Origin: DASUBV01 sp963822485
Lineage (GTDB): Bacteria > Actinomycetota > Actinomycetes > Streptosporangiales > Streptosporangiaceae
Length of the DNA stretch: 64,000 bases
Direction of reading: 5' to 3'
NCBI GenBank assembly: GCA_963822485.1
Contig: CAWGHW010000035.1
Coordinates: 62,001 to 126,000, forward strand
The translations under genes and the position numbers were made by a program. A model generated the notes under the pieces. The model was not told where the DNA came from. It saw nothing but the letters and a program-made list of their open reading frames with translations, and ran no database searches. Positions 1-8,899 of this stretch are shown one piece after another; positions within the stretch are counted from its first letter, which is position 1, and each line of letters opens with the position of its first letter.

Positions 1-64
1 CCGCCGGCCGGCGACAATCTCAGTGAGCCACGCGGGCCTGAGCCCGCGGCGAAGGGAGAGCCGC

Positions 65-1582
65 ATGCCCGAGTTCGTCGGCGCCGTCGACCAGGGGACG
101 ACGAGCACCCGCTTCATGATCTTCGATCAGGCCGGCCGCGAGGTGGCCCGCCACCAGCTCGAGCACGAGCAGATCCTGCCCCGGCCCGGCTGGGTGGAGC
201 ACAACCCGACCGAGATCTGGGAGCGCACCCGCGCCGTGATCGAGACCTGCCTGCGCGAGGCCGGGCTCGGCCCGGCCGACCTGGCCGCGGTGGGCATCAC
301 CAACCAGCGTGAGACCACGCTGGTCTGGGACCGCCGGACCGGCCGTCCGTTCGGGAACGCTATCGTCTGGCAGGACACCCGCACGGACAAGATTGCCGCG
401 GCTTTGGACCGCGATGGCCGGGGCGAGATCATCCGCCGCAAGGCCGGGCTGCCGCCGGCCGCCTACTTCTCCGGCGGCAAGCTGCAGTGGATCCTGGAGA
501 ACGTCGACGGCGCCCGGGCCGCCGCCGAGCGGGGCGACGCGGTGTTCGGCACCACCGACACCTGGCTGCTGTGGCACCTGACCGGCGGCGTCGACGGCGG
601 GGTGCACGTCACCGACCCGACCAACGCCAGCCGCACCATGCTGATGGACCTGGCCACGCTGGACTGGGACGACGAGCTGCTGTCATTCTTCGGCGTGCCC
701 CGGCAGATGCTGCCCGAGATCCGGCCCTCGGCCGACCCGCGCGGCTACGGCCTGACCCGGCCGCTGGGCCCGCTCGGCGGCGAGGTGCCGCTGGCCGGCG
801 ACCTCGGCGACCAGCAGGCGGCCACGGTGGGCCAGGTCTGCTTCGAGCCCGGCGAGGCCAAGAACACCTACGGGACGGGCAACTTCCTGCTGCTGAACAT
901 CGGGACCAAGCCGATCAGGTCGGAGCACGGGCTGCTGACCACGGTGTGCTACCAGTTCGGCGACGCGGCCCCGGTCTACGCGCTGGAGGGCTCGATCGCG
1001 GTCACCGGCTCGGCCGTGCAGTGGCTGCGCGACCAGCTCGGCATCATCTCCGGCGCCGCGCAGAGCGAGGCCCTGGCCCGGCAGGTCAGCGACAACGGCG
1101 GGATGTACTTCGTGCCGGCGTTCTCGGGCCTGTTCGCGCCCTACTGGCGGCCCGACGCGCGGGGGGCGATCGTCGGGCTGTCGCGCTTCAACACCAACGC
1201 GCACCTGGCCCGGGCCACCCTGGAGTCGATCTGCTACCAGACCAGGGACGTGGTCGAGGCGATGCGCCAGGACTCCGGGGTCACCCTGGACACGCTGCGG
1301 GTGGACGGCGGGGTAACCGCCAACGAGCTGTGCATGCAGCTTCAGTCCGACATCCTCGGGGTGCCGGTGTCCCGGCCGGTGGTGGCCGAGACCACGGCGC
1401 TGGGCGCGGCCTACGCGGCGGGCCTGGCCACCGGCTTCTGGCGCTCGCCGGACGACCTGCGGCGCAACTGGCGGGAGGGCCGTCGCTGGCAGCCGTCGTG
1501 GGACGAGTCGCAGCGCGAGACGGGCTACGCGGGCTGGAAGAAGGCCGTCGAGCGCACGCTGGGCTGGGTCGACGTCGACTAG
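65..1582 (+). CDS. glpK: Glycerol kinase
   Basis: Phosphorylates glycerol to glycerol 3-phosphate with ATP in the cytoplasm. The 505-residue length is normal for the family. FGGY-kinase signatures are visible: DQGTTSTRF near residue 8, YGTGNF near 275, GLFAPYWRPDARG near 360 and DGGVTAN near 415. An in-frame GTG lies upstream at 23, but the ATG at 65 is preferred because GGGAG (54-58) sits six bases before it and the family begins at this point. The usual partners glpF and glpD would lie outside the window. Confidence 0.96.
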   Translation: MPEFVGAVDQGTTSTRFMIFDQAGREVARHQLEHEQILPRPGWVEHNPTEIWERTRAVIETCLREAGLGPADLAAVGITNQRETTLVWDRRTGRPFGNAIVWQDTRTDKIAAALDRDGRGEIIRRKAGLPPAAYFSGGKLQWILENVDGARAAAERGDAVFGTTDTWLLWHLTGGVDGGVHVTDPTNASRTMLMDLATLDWDDELLSFFGVPRQMLPEIRPSADPRGYGLTRPLGPLGGEVPLAGDLGDQQAATVGQVCFEPGEAKNTYGTGNFLLLNIGTKPIRSEHGLLTTVCYQFGDAAPVYALEGSIAVTGSAVQWLRDQLGIISGAAQSEALARQVSDNGGMYFVPAFSGLFAPYWRPDARGAIVGLSRFNTNAHLARATLESICYQTRDVVEAMRQDSGVTLDTLRVDGGVTANELCMQLQSDILGVPVSRPVVAETTALGAAYAAGLATGFWRSPDDLRRNWREGRRWQPSWDESQRETGYAGWKKAVERTLGWVDVD

Positions 1583-1664
1583 CTGGCGGTTTCGGGCCCT
1601 GCCCTCCTGCTGGGCTGGCGTGTCAGGATAAGGCGGCGAGATCAGCTGGCCGAGGGGGACGAAG

Positions 1665-2253
1665 TTGCCGAAGCGGTCAGGGACTCTCGCTGACCATCCG
1701 TTCCGGCGCATCGCGCTCTGGCTCGCGCTGGTGAGCGCGGCCGTGCTGGCAGGGGGCTGCTCGAGCGGCGGTGATCGGACCGTCTTCGCCGTCGCCCGCG
1801 GCTTCAGCCAGGGGCTGCAGGGCGTCAGGCCAATCGACATCGTCGACCTGGGCCTTCCGCAGCTGTATAACACCACGGATCAGCGCATCCGCCTGCGCGC
1901 GGTCACGCTCGTGTCGGCTCCCCGTGCCGTGCGCGTCCGGAGCATCACCGCCTATGTCTTCCCCAGCGACGGCGCTCTGGGCATAGGACGCGGGAATCTG
2001 CTGCGATACTGCCGCAAGACCAACCGGCCGTACCCGGTGGACGGCGGCCGTGGCCGCGCCGCATGCGTACGCCAACTGGGAGATCGTGATCGCCTTCACC
2101 ATCGCCAAGCCCGGGGTGTACCGCGTCGGGCGGGCGAAGATCTCCTACACGGTCGGCGGCCATAGCGGCTGGCAGTACCAGAACCTCAACACCACGATCC
2201 GGGCCGTTCCAGCACCTCCGGGCGCCAAGCCTCATCTCGACGGCTGTCTGTGA
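1665..2253 (+). CDS. Putative lipoprotein, frameshifted
   Basis: TTG start with GAGGGGGA about five bases upstream. The N-terminus is a lipoprotein signal: arginines, a hydrophobic stretch (IALWLALVSAAVLAGGC) and a lipobox ending at Cys32, so the product should be anchored outside the membrane. The rest is beta-rich and unrecognised. The reading frame shifts by one near 2040-2050: up to there the protein reads well in the first frame (ending RKTNRPYPVD), and after it in the next frame (AAPHAYANWEIVIAFTIAKP and onward to the TGA at 2251). The total length is not a multiple of three. This is either a sequencing error or a recent mutation. Confidence 0.7.
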
Positions 2254-2265
2254 AGTTCGCGGGAC

Positions 2266-2631
2266 TCATGACTTCCTGGCCGGCCGGGCCGAGCCTGGCG
2301 CGGCCGCCAGCTGCTCGATGGCGAGCCGCAGGATCTTCACGAGCTGGGGGTCGTCGGCTAGGTAGACCTGGCGCCGGCCCTCGCGGCGGGACCGGACCAG
2401 GCCGGCCAGCCTGAGCTTGGCGAGCTGCTGGCTCACGGCCTGGATGGAGCCGCCCACTGCCTCGGCGAGGCCGCCCACGTCCATCTCGCCGTGGGCCAGG
2501 ACCCACAGGATGTGCAGCCGCATGGTGGAGGCGAGCAGGCCGAACCGCGCGGCCGCCTCCTGAAGGAGCTGCGGTGACAGCTCAGCCGCGCCTTCGGCTG
2601 GATCGCCCCGGCGGGCGTCCGCGCCGGGCAT
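2266..2631 (-). CDS. ArsR-family transcriptional regulator
   Basis: 121 residues with a winged helix-turn-helix typical of ArsR/SmtB: RFGLLASTMRLHILWVL, then GGLAEAVGGSIQAVSQQLAK as the recognition helix, and a wing with RREGRRQVYL. The metal-binding ELCVC motif of ArsR/SmtB metal sensors is absent, so the ligand cannot be inferred. It is transcribed toward the lipoprotein gene and its start lies nine bases beyond the end of lipB on the same strand, so it may be the second gene of a lipB transcript. Confidence 0.85.
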   Translation of the reverse strand: MPGADARRGDPAEGAAELSPQLLQEAAARFGLLASTMRLHILWVLAHGEMDVGGLAEAVGGSIQAVSQQLAKLRLAGLVRSRREGRRQVYLADDPQLVKILRLAIEQLAAAPGSARPARKS

Positions 2632-2640
2632 GGCGCGGGG

Positions 2641-3348
2641 TCAGCTGGCGGCGACGGCGGGGATCAGCCCGGCGACGCCGTCGACGCGGCGGAAGCGGCC
2701 GTGCCCGAGCACGTCGGCCAGGTGCCGCTCGGTGACCTCCAGGGCCTCGGCGACGCCGATGTCGCGGCCGGTCTCCGCGGCCAGCGAGGTGACCCCGGCG
2801 TCGCTGATCCCGCAGGGCACGAACCGCCCGTACCAGGACAGGTCACAGTCGCAGTTGATCGCGATGCCGTGCATGGTCACGCCGCGTGCCACCCGCAGCC
2901 CGACGGCGCCGACCTTGCGGTCCTGGCCGCCGCCGGTGCCGGGCACCCAGGCGCCGCTGCGGCCCTCGACCCGGACCGCCTCGACCCCGAAGTCGGCGCA
3001 GACCCGGATCATCACCTCTTCGGTGGCCCGGACGTAGGCGACCACGTCGACGGGCTCGTCCAGGGCGATGATCGGGTAGGCGACGAGCTGGCCGGGGCCG
3101 TGCCAGGTGATCTTGCCGCCCCGGTCCACGTCGATCACGGGAGCGCCGGCGTCCCCGATGGGCCGGTCCTGCGGGCTGGTCCGCTTGCCGGCCGTGTAGA
3201 CGGCCGGATGCTCCAGCATCAGGCAGGTGTCGGGAATCTCACCCCGCACCCGCAGCTCATGAAGCTCGCGCTGTAGCTGCAGGGCCTCCGGGTAGGGGAC
3301 AGCGTCAGCACCGAAGCCCAGCCGGGCAATCACCAGGTCACGATCCAC
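2641..3348 (-). CDS. lipB: Lipoyl(octanoyl) transferase
   Basis: Moves octanoate from octanoyl-ACP to the lipoyl lysine of E2 and H proteins. The 235 residues carry the family motifs: RGGKITWHGPGQ (near residue 78), the catalytic lysine in RKVGAVGLRVARGVTMHG (near 145) and the acyl-accepting cysteine in PCGISDAGVTSL (near 180). The lipoylated E2 (sucB) and lpdA lie about 6 kb downstream on the same strand, and aceE also in the window, so its likely substrate is visible here. No lipA is seen in the window. Confidence 0.96.
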   Translation of the reverse strand: MDRDLVIARLGFGADAVPYPEALQLQRELHELRVRGEIPDTCLMLEHPAVYTAGKRTSPQDRPIGDAGAPVIDVDRGGKITWHGPGQLVAYPIIALDEPVDVVAYVRATEEVMIRVCADFGVEAVRVEGRSGAWVPGTGGGQDRKVGAVGLRVARGVTMHGIAINCDCDLSWYGRFVPCGISDAGVTSLAAETGRDIGVAEALEVTERHLADVLGHGRFRRVDGVAGLIPAVAAS

Positions 3349-3512
3349 GTCTCCACCCTATGCCGCCCGGCCGGCGGCCGGGCACGGCCCGCGTCCGGGC
3401 GCCGCCGGCGGGCAGCAAGTGGCAAATCGGGGGAAAATCCGCGTGATCAAGTGGTCAAAGCGGGGAATGCGATCCTGTGGAGCGTGGCTAGCGCTGAGGG
3501 AGGAGGTGCGCG

Positions 3513-4289
3513 GTGCTTGATACGGAGCAGTTGCGCGAGATGACTCCGGTGGAGCGGCGGCGACTGCTCCGCGCGCTGGTCGACATGGAGTGCCCGGACC
3601 CGGTCGTCAACCCGCAGGGCACCCGCCGGCGGGCGTTCGCCCTGGTCGCGATCATCGTTTGCTGCGTGGTGCTGGCGGCCTGGATCGGGGTGCTGGCGGT
3701 GACCCTGCCGCGTTACTACCGGTCCGGGGGCTGGCGCGGGGCCTGGGTGGGGTTCGACGCGCTGCTGCTGGTCACGTTCGCGATCACCGGGTGGGCGGCC
3801 TGGCGCCGCCGTCAGGTGCTGATCGTCTGCCTGATCGTGCTGGCCACGCTGCTGTGCTGCGACGCGTGGTTCGACGTGCTGCTGGACGCGCGGACCAAGG
3901 GCTTCGAGGTCAGCCTGCTGTCGGCGCTGATCATCGAGCTGCCGCTGGCCGCGTTCGCGATCTCGGGGGCGCGGCGGCTGCTGCGCCTGAACGTGGCGGC
4001 GATCCGGCGCTACGAGGGCATCCCCGGACCGATTCCGCGGCTGCGCGACGTCGGGCTGATCGGCGGCCGCTCGGACTGGCGGCTGAGCGATCACCTGATG
4101 GGCGAGCCGGAGACGGCGGTCGTGGTCGGCGCGGACGGGGCGGTCGGCGAGTCGCCGGGCCCCCACGCCGACGGCGAGCGGTCGGTGAGCGGTCGCACGG
4201 TCAGCGGGGCGGGGTCGGGCCGGGCGGGACCGGGCCGGGCGGGGCCGGGCCGGTCGCCGGACGGGCCGCGCGACGGGCCGTCCGGCTGA
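3513..4289 (+). CDS. Four-helix membrane protein of unknown function
   Basis: GTG start with AGGAGG (3501-3506) six bases ahead. 258 residues: a charged N-terminus (about residues 1-38), then four hydrophobic segments near residues 41-63, 78-97, 100-120 and 133-153, a cytoplasmic-looking region with conserved-looking GPIPRLRDVGLIGG, and a low-complexity Gly/Arg/Pro tail with GRAGPGRAGPGR repeats. I do not recognise the family. It sits alone between lipB (divergent) and amn (same strand, 70 bases away). Confidence 0.75.
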   Translation: MLDTEQLREMTPVERRRLLRALVDMECPDPVVNPQGTRRRAFALVAIIVCCVVLAAWIGVLAVTLPRYYRSGGWRGAWVGFDALLLVTFAITGWAAWRRRQVLIVCLIVLATLLCCDAWFDVLLDARTKGFEVSLLSALIIELPLAAFAISGARRLLRLNVAAIRRYEGIPGPIPRLRDVGLIGGRSDWRLSDHLMGEPETAVVVGADGAVGESPGPHADGERSVSGRTVSGAGSGRAGPGRAGPGRSPDGPRDGPSG

Positions 4290-4359
4290 GCCGGGCCCCG
4301 GCCGCCAGGCCCGCTGTCACCTTGGTGCCAGCGGCTCGGGCGCTGGCATAATCCCTGGA

Positions 4360-5538
4360 ATGATCGAGGCGACGGACTTCTCGGCCGTGCCCGCGGACGA
4401 CCAGACGGCCAGGGTCGCCGAGCTGTGCGACGCGCTGGAGGCGGCGGACGCCGAGGGCCGGTACGGCCGGCTGACCGTCGAGCGGCCGTGGTCGGCGCAC
4501 AACCCGGTGCTGGAGGGCGAGTTCGCCTGCCCCGGCGCGATCCGCTGGTACCTGTGCCGGGAGCTGAGCCGGCTGGCGGCGGCCGGGGCGCGGATCTCGG
4601 TCGCGCCGGGCCGCCGGGCGCTGGACCTCAGTGACCCGGCCATCGGCGCCGCCGTCGACGAGACCAGCTGGGACCTGCGGCGCAAGAAGCTGTTCCTGTT
4701 CGGGCCGGAGCGGATGGCGCTGTCCATGAGCCGGCTGGAGCACTACACCGGCACCCTGCCCGAGGACTTCCAGCGCTACGTGCTGCTGACCAACTACGAC
4801 TGGCACGTCGAGGCGTTCCGGGAGGCGTTCCCCGACGCGGTCGGACCGCGCGAAGACGGGCACCAGATGCCGGCCTGGCACCACCGGGGGCCCGACCGGA
4901 CCGGGATCACGATGGTCAACATCGGCGTGGGCCCGGCCAACGCCAAGACGATCACCGACCACCTGGCCGTGCTCCGGCCGGACCTGATGCTGATGATCGG
5001 TCACTGCGGCGGGCTGCGGAACCACCAGGAGATCGGCGACCTGGTCCTGGCCACGGCGTACATGCGCGACGACCGGGTGCTGGACGACGTGCTGCCGCTC
5101 AGCGTGCCGGTGATCGCCAACCACATGCTGAACGCGCTGCTGCTGGACGAGATCACCAGCCGCGGCCTGCGCTGCCGGCTGGGCGTGGTGTTCACCACCG
5201 CCAACCGCAACTGGGAGCTCCAGCTCAGCCTGGTCGCGGAGCGGCTGCGGGTGTCCCGCAGCATCGCGGTGGACATGGAGTCGGCCACGGTGGCCGCGAA
5301 CGGGTTCCGGTACCGGATCCCGGTCTCCACGCTGCTGGTGGTCAGCGACAAGCCGCTGCACGGGCGGCCCAAGCTGAATGCCGAGGCGCAGGACTTCTAC
5401 GCGGCGACCCGGCGCTGGCACGTGGAGATCGCCATCGCGGTGGCCGAGCGGGTCCGCGAGCAGTACCCCGAGGGCCTGCCCACCGCGGACATCCGGTCGT
5501 CCGACGAGCCGCTGCTCGGCCACGCCGACCCGGAATGA
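4360..5538 (+). CDS. amn: AMP nucleosidase
   Basis: Hydrolyses AMP to adenine and ribose 5-phosphate. At 392 residues it is shorter than the E. coli enzyme, as if lacking part of the N-terminal regulatory domain. Recognisable stretches are HYTGTLPEDFQRYVLLTNYD (near residue 128), the phosphorylase-type core VNIGVGPANAKTITDHL, MIGHCGGLRNHQEIGDLVLA, and the substrate-pocket VDMESATVAANG (near 307) with SDKPLHGRPKL after it. The ATG is the first plausible start. Two copies of an unusual 18-bp repeat follow the stop codon. Confidence 0.9.
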   Translation: MIEATDFSAVPADDQTARVAELCDALEAADAEGRYGRLTVERPWSAHNPVLEGEFACPGAIRWYLCRELSRLAAAGARISVAPGRRALDLSDPAIGAAVDETSWDLRRKKLFLFGPERMALSMSRLEHYTGTLPEDFQRYVLLTNYDWHVEAFREAFPDAVGPREDGHQMPAWHHRGPDRTGITMVNIGVGPANAKTITDHLAVLRPDLMLMIGHCGGLRNHQEIGDLVLATAYMRDDRVLDDVLPLSVPVIANHMLNALLLDEITSRGLRCRLGVVFTTANRNWELQLSLVAERLRVSRSIAVDMESATVAANGFRYRIPVSTLLVVSDKPLHGRPKLNAEAQDFYAATRRWHVEIAIAVAERVREQYPEGLPTADIRSSDEPLLGHADPE

Positions 5539-5557
5539 ACGCGTCGCCCTGGATGGG

Positions 5558-5575
5558 CTGATAACAGCAAGAAGC
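5558..5575. repeat. Dispersed 18-bp repeat, copy 1
   Basis: The sequence CTGATAACAGCAAGAAGC lies 19 bases after the amn stop codon. It recurs exactly at 5588, 40183 and 53980, always outside genes. Its base composition is far more AT-rich than the DNA around it. Confidence 0.85.
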
Positions 5576-5587
5576 ACCGGCGATCAT

Positions 5588-5605
5588 CTGATAACAGCAA
5601 GAAGC
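5588..5605. repeat. Dispersed 18-bp repeat, copy 2
   Basis: Exact second copy, direct orientation, starting 30 bases after copy 1 begins, with a 12-base unrelated spacer. Here, as in copies 3 and 4, the match extends one base (a T) to the left. Confidence 0.85.
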
Positions 5606-5703
5606 GTGGACGCCGATGAGTTTGACGGCCGCCTGAGGTCATTAAGACGGAGCGGGCGGCCGGACGGGGCCGGCCGCCCGGCCGGACCGCGAAGGGAGCC
5701 TGG

Positions 5704-6870
5704 ATGAGCCCAGGACTGACCGCCTCGGGGGTGGCGGAACTGCACGCGGTGGCGCAGCGGTTCGTCGCTGACGACCTGATCCCCGGCCTGGTCGCGCTGG
5801 TGGCCCGCGGCGACCACGTGCACGTGGACGCGCTGGGCACGCTGGCCGTCGACGGGCCGCCGCTCTGGCGTGACTCGCTGTTCCGGATCTCCTCCACCAC
5901 CAAGCCGATCACCGCGGCGGCCACGCTGGCGCTGGTCGCCGAGGGGCGGCTGGACCTGGATGAGCCGGTCGACCGGCTGCTGCCCGAGCTGGCCAGCCGG
6001 CGGGTGCTGCGGACGATGAGCGGCCCGCTGGACGACACGGTGCCCGCCCGGCGGCCGATCACCGCCCGCGACCTGCTCACCTTTACCTTCGGCTTCGGCT
6101 CCAGCCTGGAGCAGTTCACGGCGCCCGAGCCGTGGCCGGTGGCCGTGGCGTCGGACGCGCTCGGCCTGGCCACGCTCGGGCCGCCGGACCCGGACCGCCA
6201 GCCCGACCCGGATACCTGGATCGCCGGGCTCGGCTCGCTGCCGCTGATGGCCCAGCCGGGGGAGCGCTGGCTCTACAGCACCGGCGCCTCGGTGCTGGGC
6301 GTGCTGCTGGCCCGCGCCGCGGGCGTGCCGTTCGCCGAGGTGCTGCGGACCCGGATCTTCGAGCCGCTGGGCATGCACGACACCAGTTTCTGGGCCAGGG
6401 ACCCCAGCCGGCTGGCCACGGCCTACCGCTCCGGGCCGGACGGGCTGGTGGTGACCGACCCGCCGGACGGCGCGTGGAGCCATCCGCCGGCCTTCGGCGA
6501 CGGCGCGGCCGGGCTGGTCTCCACCGCCGCCGACCTGCTGGCGTTCGCGCGGATGATGCTGCGCGGCGGCGCCCCGGTGCTCACGGCGGACGCGGTGCGG
6601 GAGATGACCACCGGGCAGATCACGCCGGCCCAGCGGGCCAGGGACGGCCTGGCGCCGGGCTTCTTCGACGAGTTCACCTGGTCGTTCGGCCAGGCCGTGC
6701 GCGACGACGGGGCCTACGGGTGGGACGGCGGGCTGGGCACCTCGTGGCTGGTCGACCCGCGCCACGACCTGGTCATCATCGCGCTGACCCAGCGGATGGT
6801 GGAGGGGCCGGACGAGTCGCCCCCCGTGCACGACGACATCCGGGCCGCGGCCTACGCGGCGCTGGCCTGA
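5704..6870 (+). CDS. Serine hydrolase of the beta-lactamase/DD-peptidase fold (class C type)
   Basis: 388 residues, ATG preceded by GGGAG. The class C beta-lactamase family signature is present: the SxxK motif as STTK (FRISSTTKPITA, near residue 63) with the nucleophilic serine and general-base lysine, a Tyr motif as YSTGAS (near 192), and a C-terminal GWDGGLGTSW in the position of the KTG box. No signal peptide is seen, so a cytoplasmic esterase or amidase is as likely as a cell-wall enzyme. The family is broad and the substrate cannot be named. Confidence 0.88.
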   Translation: MSPGLTASGVAELHAVAQRFVADDLIPGLVALVARGDHVHVDALGTLAVDGPPLWRDSLFRISSTTKPITAAATLALVAEGRLDLDEPVDRLLPELASRRVLRTMSGPLDDTVPARRPITARDLLTFTFGFGSSLEQFTAPEPWPVAVASDALGLATLGPPDPDRQPDPDTWIAGLGSLPLMAQPGERWLYSTGASVLGVLLARAAGVPFAEVLRTRIFEPLGMHDTSFWARDPSRLATAYRSGPDGLVVTDPPDGAWSHPPAFGDGAAGLVSTAADLLAFARMMLRGGAPVLTADAVREMTTGQITPAQRARDGLAPGFFDEFTWSFGQAVRDDGAYGWDGGLGTSWLVDPRHDLVIIALTQRMVEGPDESPPVHDDIRAAAYAALA

Positions 6871-6906
6871 CCGGCCGATCGGCTGGTTCCGGGCCTGCCG
6901 GATCGG

Positions 6907-7506
6907 TTACCGATTGTGATCACGGCGCGGTGCGGCGGGGCTGGTGCCGGGTGGCCATACGGCGCTGAGCACGCGGTCGGGCCAGTCGTCGGGGATGCCG
7001 GCGATGGTGACGTAGCGGCCGTAGAAGGAGCCGATGAGCATGCTGGTGAGCGCGTCGAGGTCGGCGGAGTCGGGGAGGTCGCCGGCCGCCAGTGCCTGCC
7101 GGAGCAGCGCCCGTCGCGGCTCGACGATGCGGGTCTTGAACAGGTGGAGCAGTTCGGGGTGGCGTTCCTCTTCGGCGAGCAGCGAGCCGAGGATGGCCAG
7201 CGCGGGGACGGCCCGCAGGTTGCTGTGGAAGTTCTCCAGGATCGCCAGGGCGTGAGCGCGGGGGGTCGGGGCGCCGGCGGGGGGTTCCTCGACCCGTAGC
7301 GAGCTGATCACTGCGGCGGCCAGCTCCGCCTTGTTCCGGTACCGGCGCCGGAGGCTGGGCGTGGTGGTGCCGGCGGCGGCCGCCACGGATTCCAGCGACA
7401 TGCGGGCGTAGCCGAGCTCGCCGAGCTGGCGGGCCGCGGCGGCCAGGATCGCCCGGTCCAGGGCCGGGTTCCTCGGCCGTCCGGCCTTCACTTGCAGAGT
7501 GCTCAT
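6907..7506 (-). CDS. TetR-family transcriptional regulator
   Basis: 199 residues with an N-terminal TetR HTH: RPRNPALDRAILAAAARQLG, then SLESVAAAAGTTTPSLRRRY as the recognition helix, and a variable ligand domain. It is divergent from the small monooxygenase-like gene at 7557. The annotated ATG (7504-7506) lies inside a palindromic operator that also holds a TATAAT-like sequence in this direction, so the real start may be the in-frame GTG five codons later (7489-7491). Autoregulation and control of the divergent gene is the natural inference. Confidence 0.9.
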   Translation of the reverse strand: MSTLQVKAGRPRNPALDRAILAAAARQLGELGYARMSLESVAAAAGTTTPSLRRRYRNKAELAAAVISSLRVEEPPAGAPTPRAHALAILENFHSNLRAVPALAILGSLLAEEERHPELLHLFKTRIVEPRRALLRQALAAGDLPDSADLDALTSMLIGSFYGRYVTIAGIPDDWPDRVLSAVWPPGTSPAAPRRDHNR

Positions 7507-7535
7507 TATATTACGATAGTCTACCGGAATATAAT
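7505..7535. promoter_or_regulatory. Palindromic operator and divergent promoter of the TetR/monooxygenase pair
   Basis: A 31-bp imperfect palindrome with outer arms ATTATATT (7505-7512) and AATATAAT (7528-7535) in perfect inverted order. The inner bases continue the symmetry, 13 of 15 positions matching around a central T at 7520. The right arm contains TATAAT (7530-7535), a consensus -10 for the forward gene, whose GAGGAAGGG and ATG follow at 7541 and 7557. The left arm reads TATAAT on the minus strand. It is the only strongly AT-rich patch nearby. Confidence 0.8.
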
Positions 7536-7556
7536 TGACCGAGGAAGGGATCCGCC

Positions 7557-7883
7557 ATGACCGAGTCCTTGCCGGCGACCGCGGTTGTCCGCGTCTCGCG
7601 CGGCAGCTTCGACGCGAGCCGCTTCGCCGAGGTCGACGCCGTGAACACGAAGGTCTCCGAGTACCTGGTCCCGGCCATCTCGCGGCTGCCGGGGCTCATT
7701 CACTGGTACGCGGGCGTCTCGCCGGAGGGCTCGATCGTCAACGTCAGCGTCTGGGACACCGACGAGCATGCGGCGCAGATGGACCGGCTGAAGGAGATGG
7801 CCGTCGTCGCGCGCGGGGAGATGGAGGCGGTCGGCGTGACGTTCATCCCGATCGTCAACTACCCGGTCAACTGGACCATCTGA
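7557..7883 (+). CDS. Small ABM-like (dimeric alpha/beta barrel) protein
   Basis: 108 residues beginning after a good GAGGAAGGG site. The pattern of strands and helices (TAVVRVSRGSFDASRFAEV, LPGLIHWYAGVSPEGSIVNV, MEAVGVTFIPIVNYPVNWTI) resembles the antibiotic-biosynthesis-monooxygenase type dimeric barrel, usually cofactor-free oxygenases or ligand-binding proteins. It is divergent from a TetR regulator and shares its operator, so it is probably induced when the regulator binds its ligand. The substrate is unknown. Confidence 0.75.
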   Translation: MTESLPATAVVRVSRGSFDASRFAEVDAVNTKVSEYLVPAISRLPGLIHWYAGVSPEGSIVNVSVWDTDEHAAQMDRLKEMAVVARGEMEAVGVTFIPIVNYPVNWTI

Positions 7884-7941
7884 CCTGATCGCGCTCCGCC
7901 GCCGGCCGGCTAGCTCAGTGCTCGGTCTAGCTCAGTGTCGG

Positions 7942-8856
7942 TTAGCTCAGCTCGGCGGCCAGCGCCGCGGCGATGGCCGGGTAGCGGAAGCTGAAGCCGG
8001 CCTGCTCCAGCTTCTCCGGCAGCACCCGGGCACTGCCCAGCAGCTCGCCGGAGGCCTCGCCGAGCCCGGCGCGCAGCGCCACGGCGGGCACGGCCAGCAG
8101 CGCGGGCCGGTGCACGGCCCGGGCCAGCGCCGCGGTGAACACGGCGTTGGTGACCGGCGCGGGCGCGGTCAGGTTCACCGGCCCGGTCACGCCGGGGTGG
8201 TCGAGCAGGAAGCGGATGGCCCGGACCTCGTCGGTCCTGGCGATCCAGCTCAGGTACTGGCGGCCGGTGCCCAGCCGGGCGCCGAGGCCCAGCCGGAACA
8301 GCGGCAGCAGCGGGCCCAGCACCCCGCCGCCCAGCACCCCGCCGCGGCCGGACAGCACCAGGCCGCTGCGCAGGTTCACCACCCGGGTCCCCGCCGGGGC
8401 GGCGGCCGCGGCGGCCTCCCAGTCGCGGACCAGCGTGGCCAGGAAGCCGCTCCCGGCCGGGGCCGACTCGGTCACCGGCCGGTCGCCGGTGTCGCCGTAC
8501 CAGCCGATGGCCGAGGCGCACAGCAGCGCCGGCGGGGGATCCGGCGCGGCCGCGATGGCCTCGACGATGGCCCGGGTGCTGGCGATCCGGCTGTCGCGCA
8601 GCTGCCGCTTGCGGGCCGCGGTCCAGCGGCCGCCGGCCACCGAAGCGCCGGACAGGTGCACCACGCCGGCGGCGCCGCTGAGCACGGCCGGGTCCAGCCG
8701 GCCCGCGGTGGCCCGCGGATCCCAGCTCACCTCGGCCGGGGACGCGGGGGACCGGCGGACCAGCCGGGTGACCTCGATGCCGTCGCGGTCCAGGCTGGCG
8801 GCCAGGGCCGAGCCGATCAGCCCGGTGGCGCCGCTGATGACGATGCGCACGACCAT
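7942..8856 (-). CDS. TIGR01777-family NAD(P)-dependent epimerase-like protein
   Basis: 304 residues of the YfcH/SulA-like extended short-chain dehydrogenase family. A Rossmann glycine motif ISGATGLIGSAL opens the protein, followed by VVHLSGASVAGGRW (near residue 66), the active-site region CASAIGWYGDTG (near 113) and the C-terminal domain typical of the family ending EKLEQAGFSFRYPAIAAAL. The enzymatic reaction is not established for the family. It lies 43 bases downstream of sucB on the same strand, a neighbourhood common in actinobacteria. A short TAGCTCAG sequence is repeated three times just past its stop (7910-7948). Confidence 0.9.
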   Translation of the reverse strand: MVVRIVISGATGLIGSALAASLDRDGIEVTRLVRRSPASPAEVSWDPRATAGRLDPAVLSGAAGVVHLSGASVAGGRWTAARKRQLRDSRIASTRAIVEAIAAAPDPPPALLCASAIGWYGDTGDRPVTESAPAGSGFLATLVRDWEAAAAAAPAGTRVVNLRSGLVLSGRGGVLGGGVLGPLLPLFRLGLGARLGTGRQYLSWIARTDEVRAIRFLLDHPGVTGPVNLTAPAPVTNAVFTAALARAVHRPALLAVPAVALRAGLGEASGELLGSARVLPEKLEQAGFSFRYPAIAAALAAELS

Positions 8857-8899
8857 CCCCCCGTGTATACCCGCGTCAACCCGCGGCGCCGGGCCGGGC

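Noticed and set aside
5558..5605. CRISPR array from the paired 18-bp repeats
   Set aside because: Only two units with a 12-base spacer, other copies stand alone, and no cas genes are seen.
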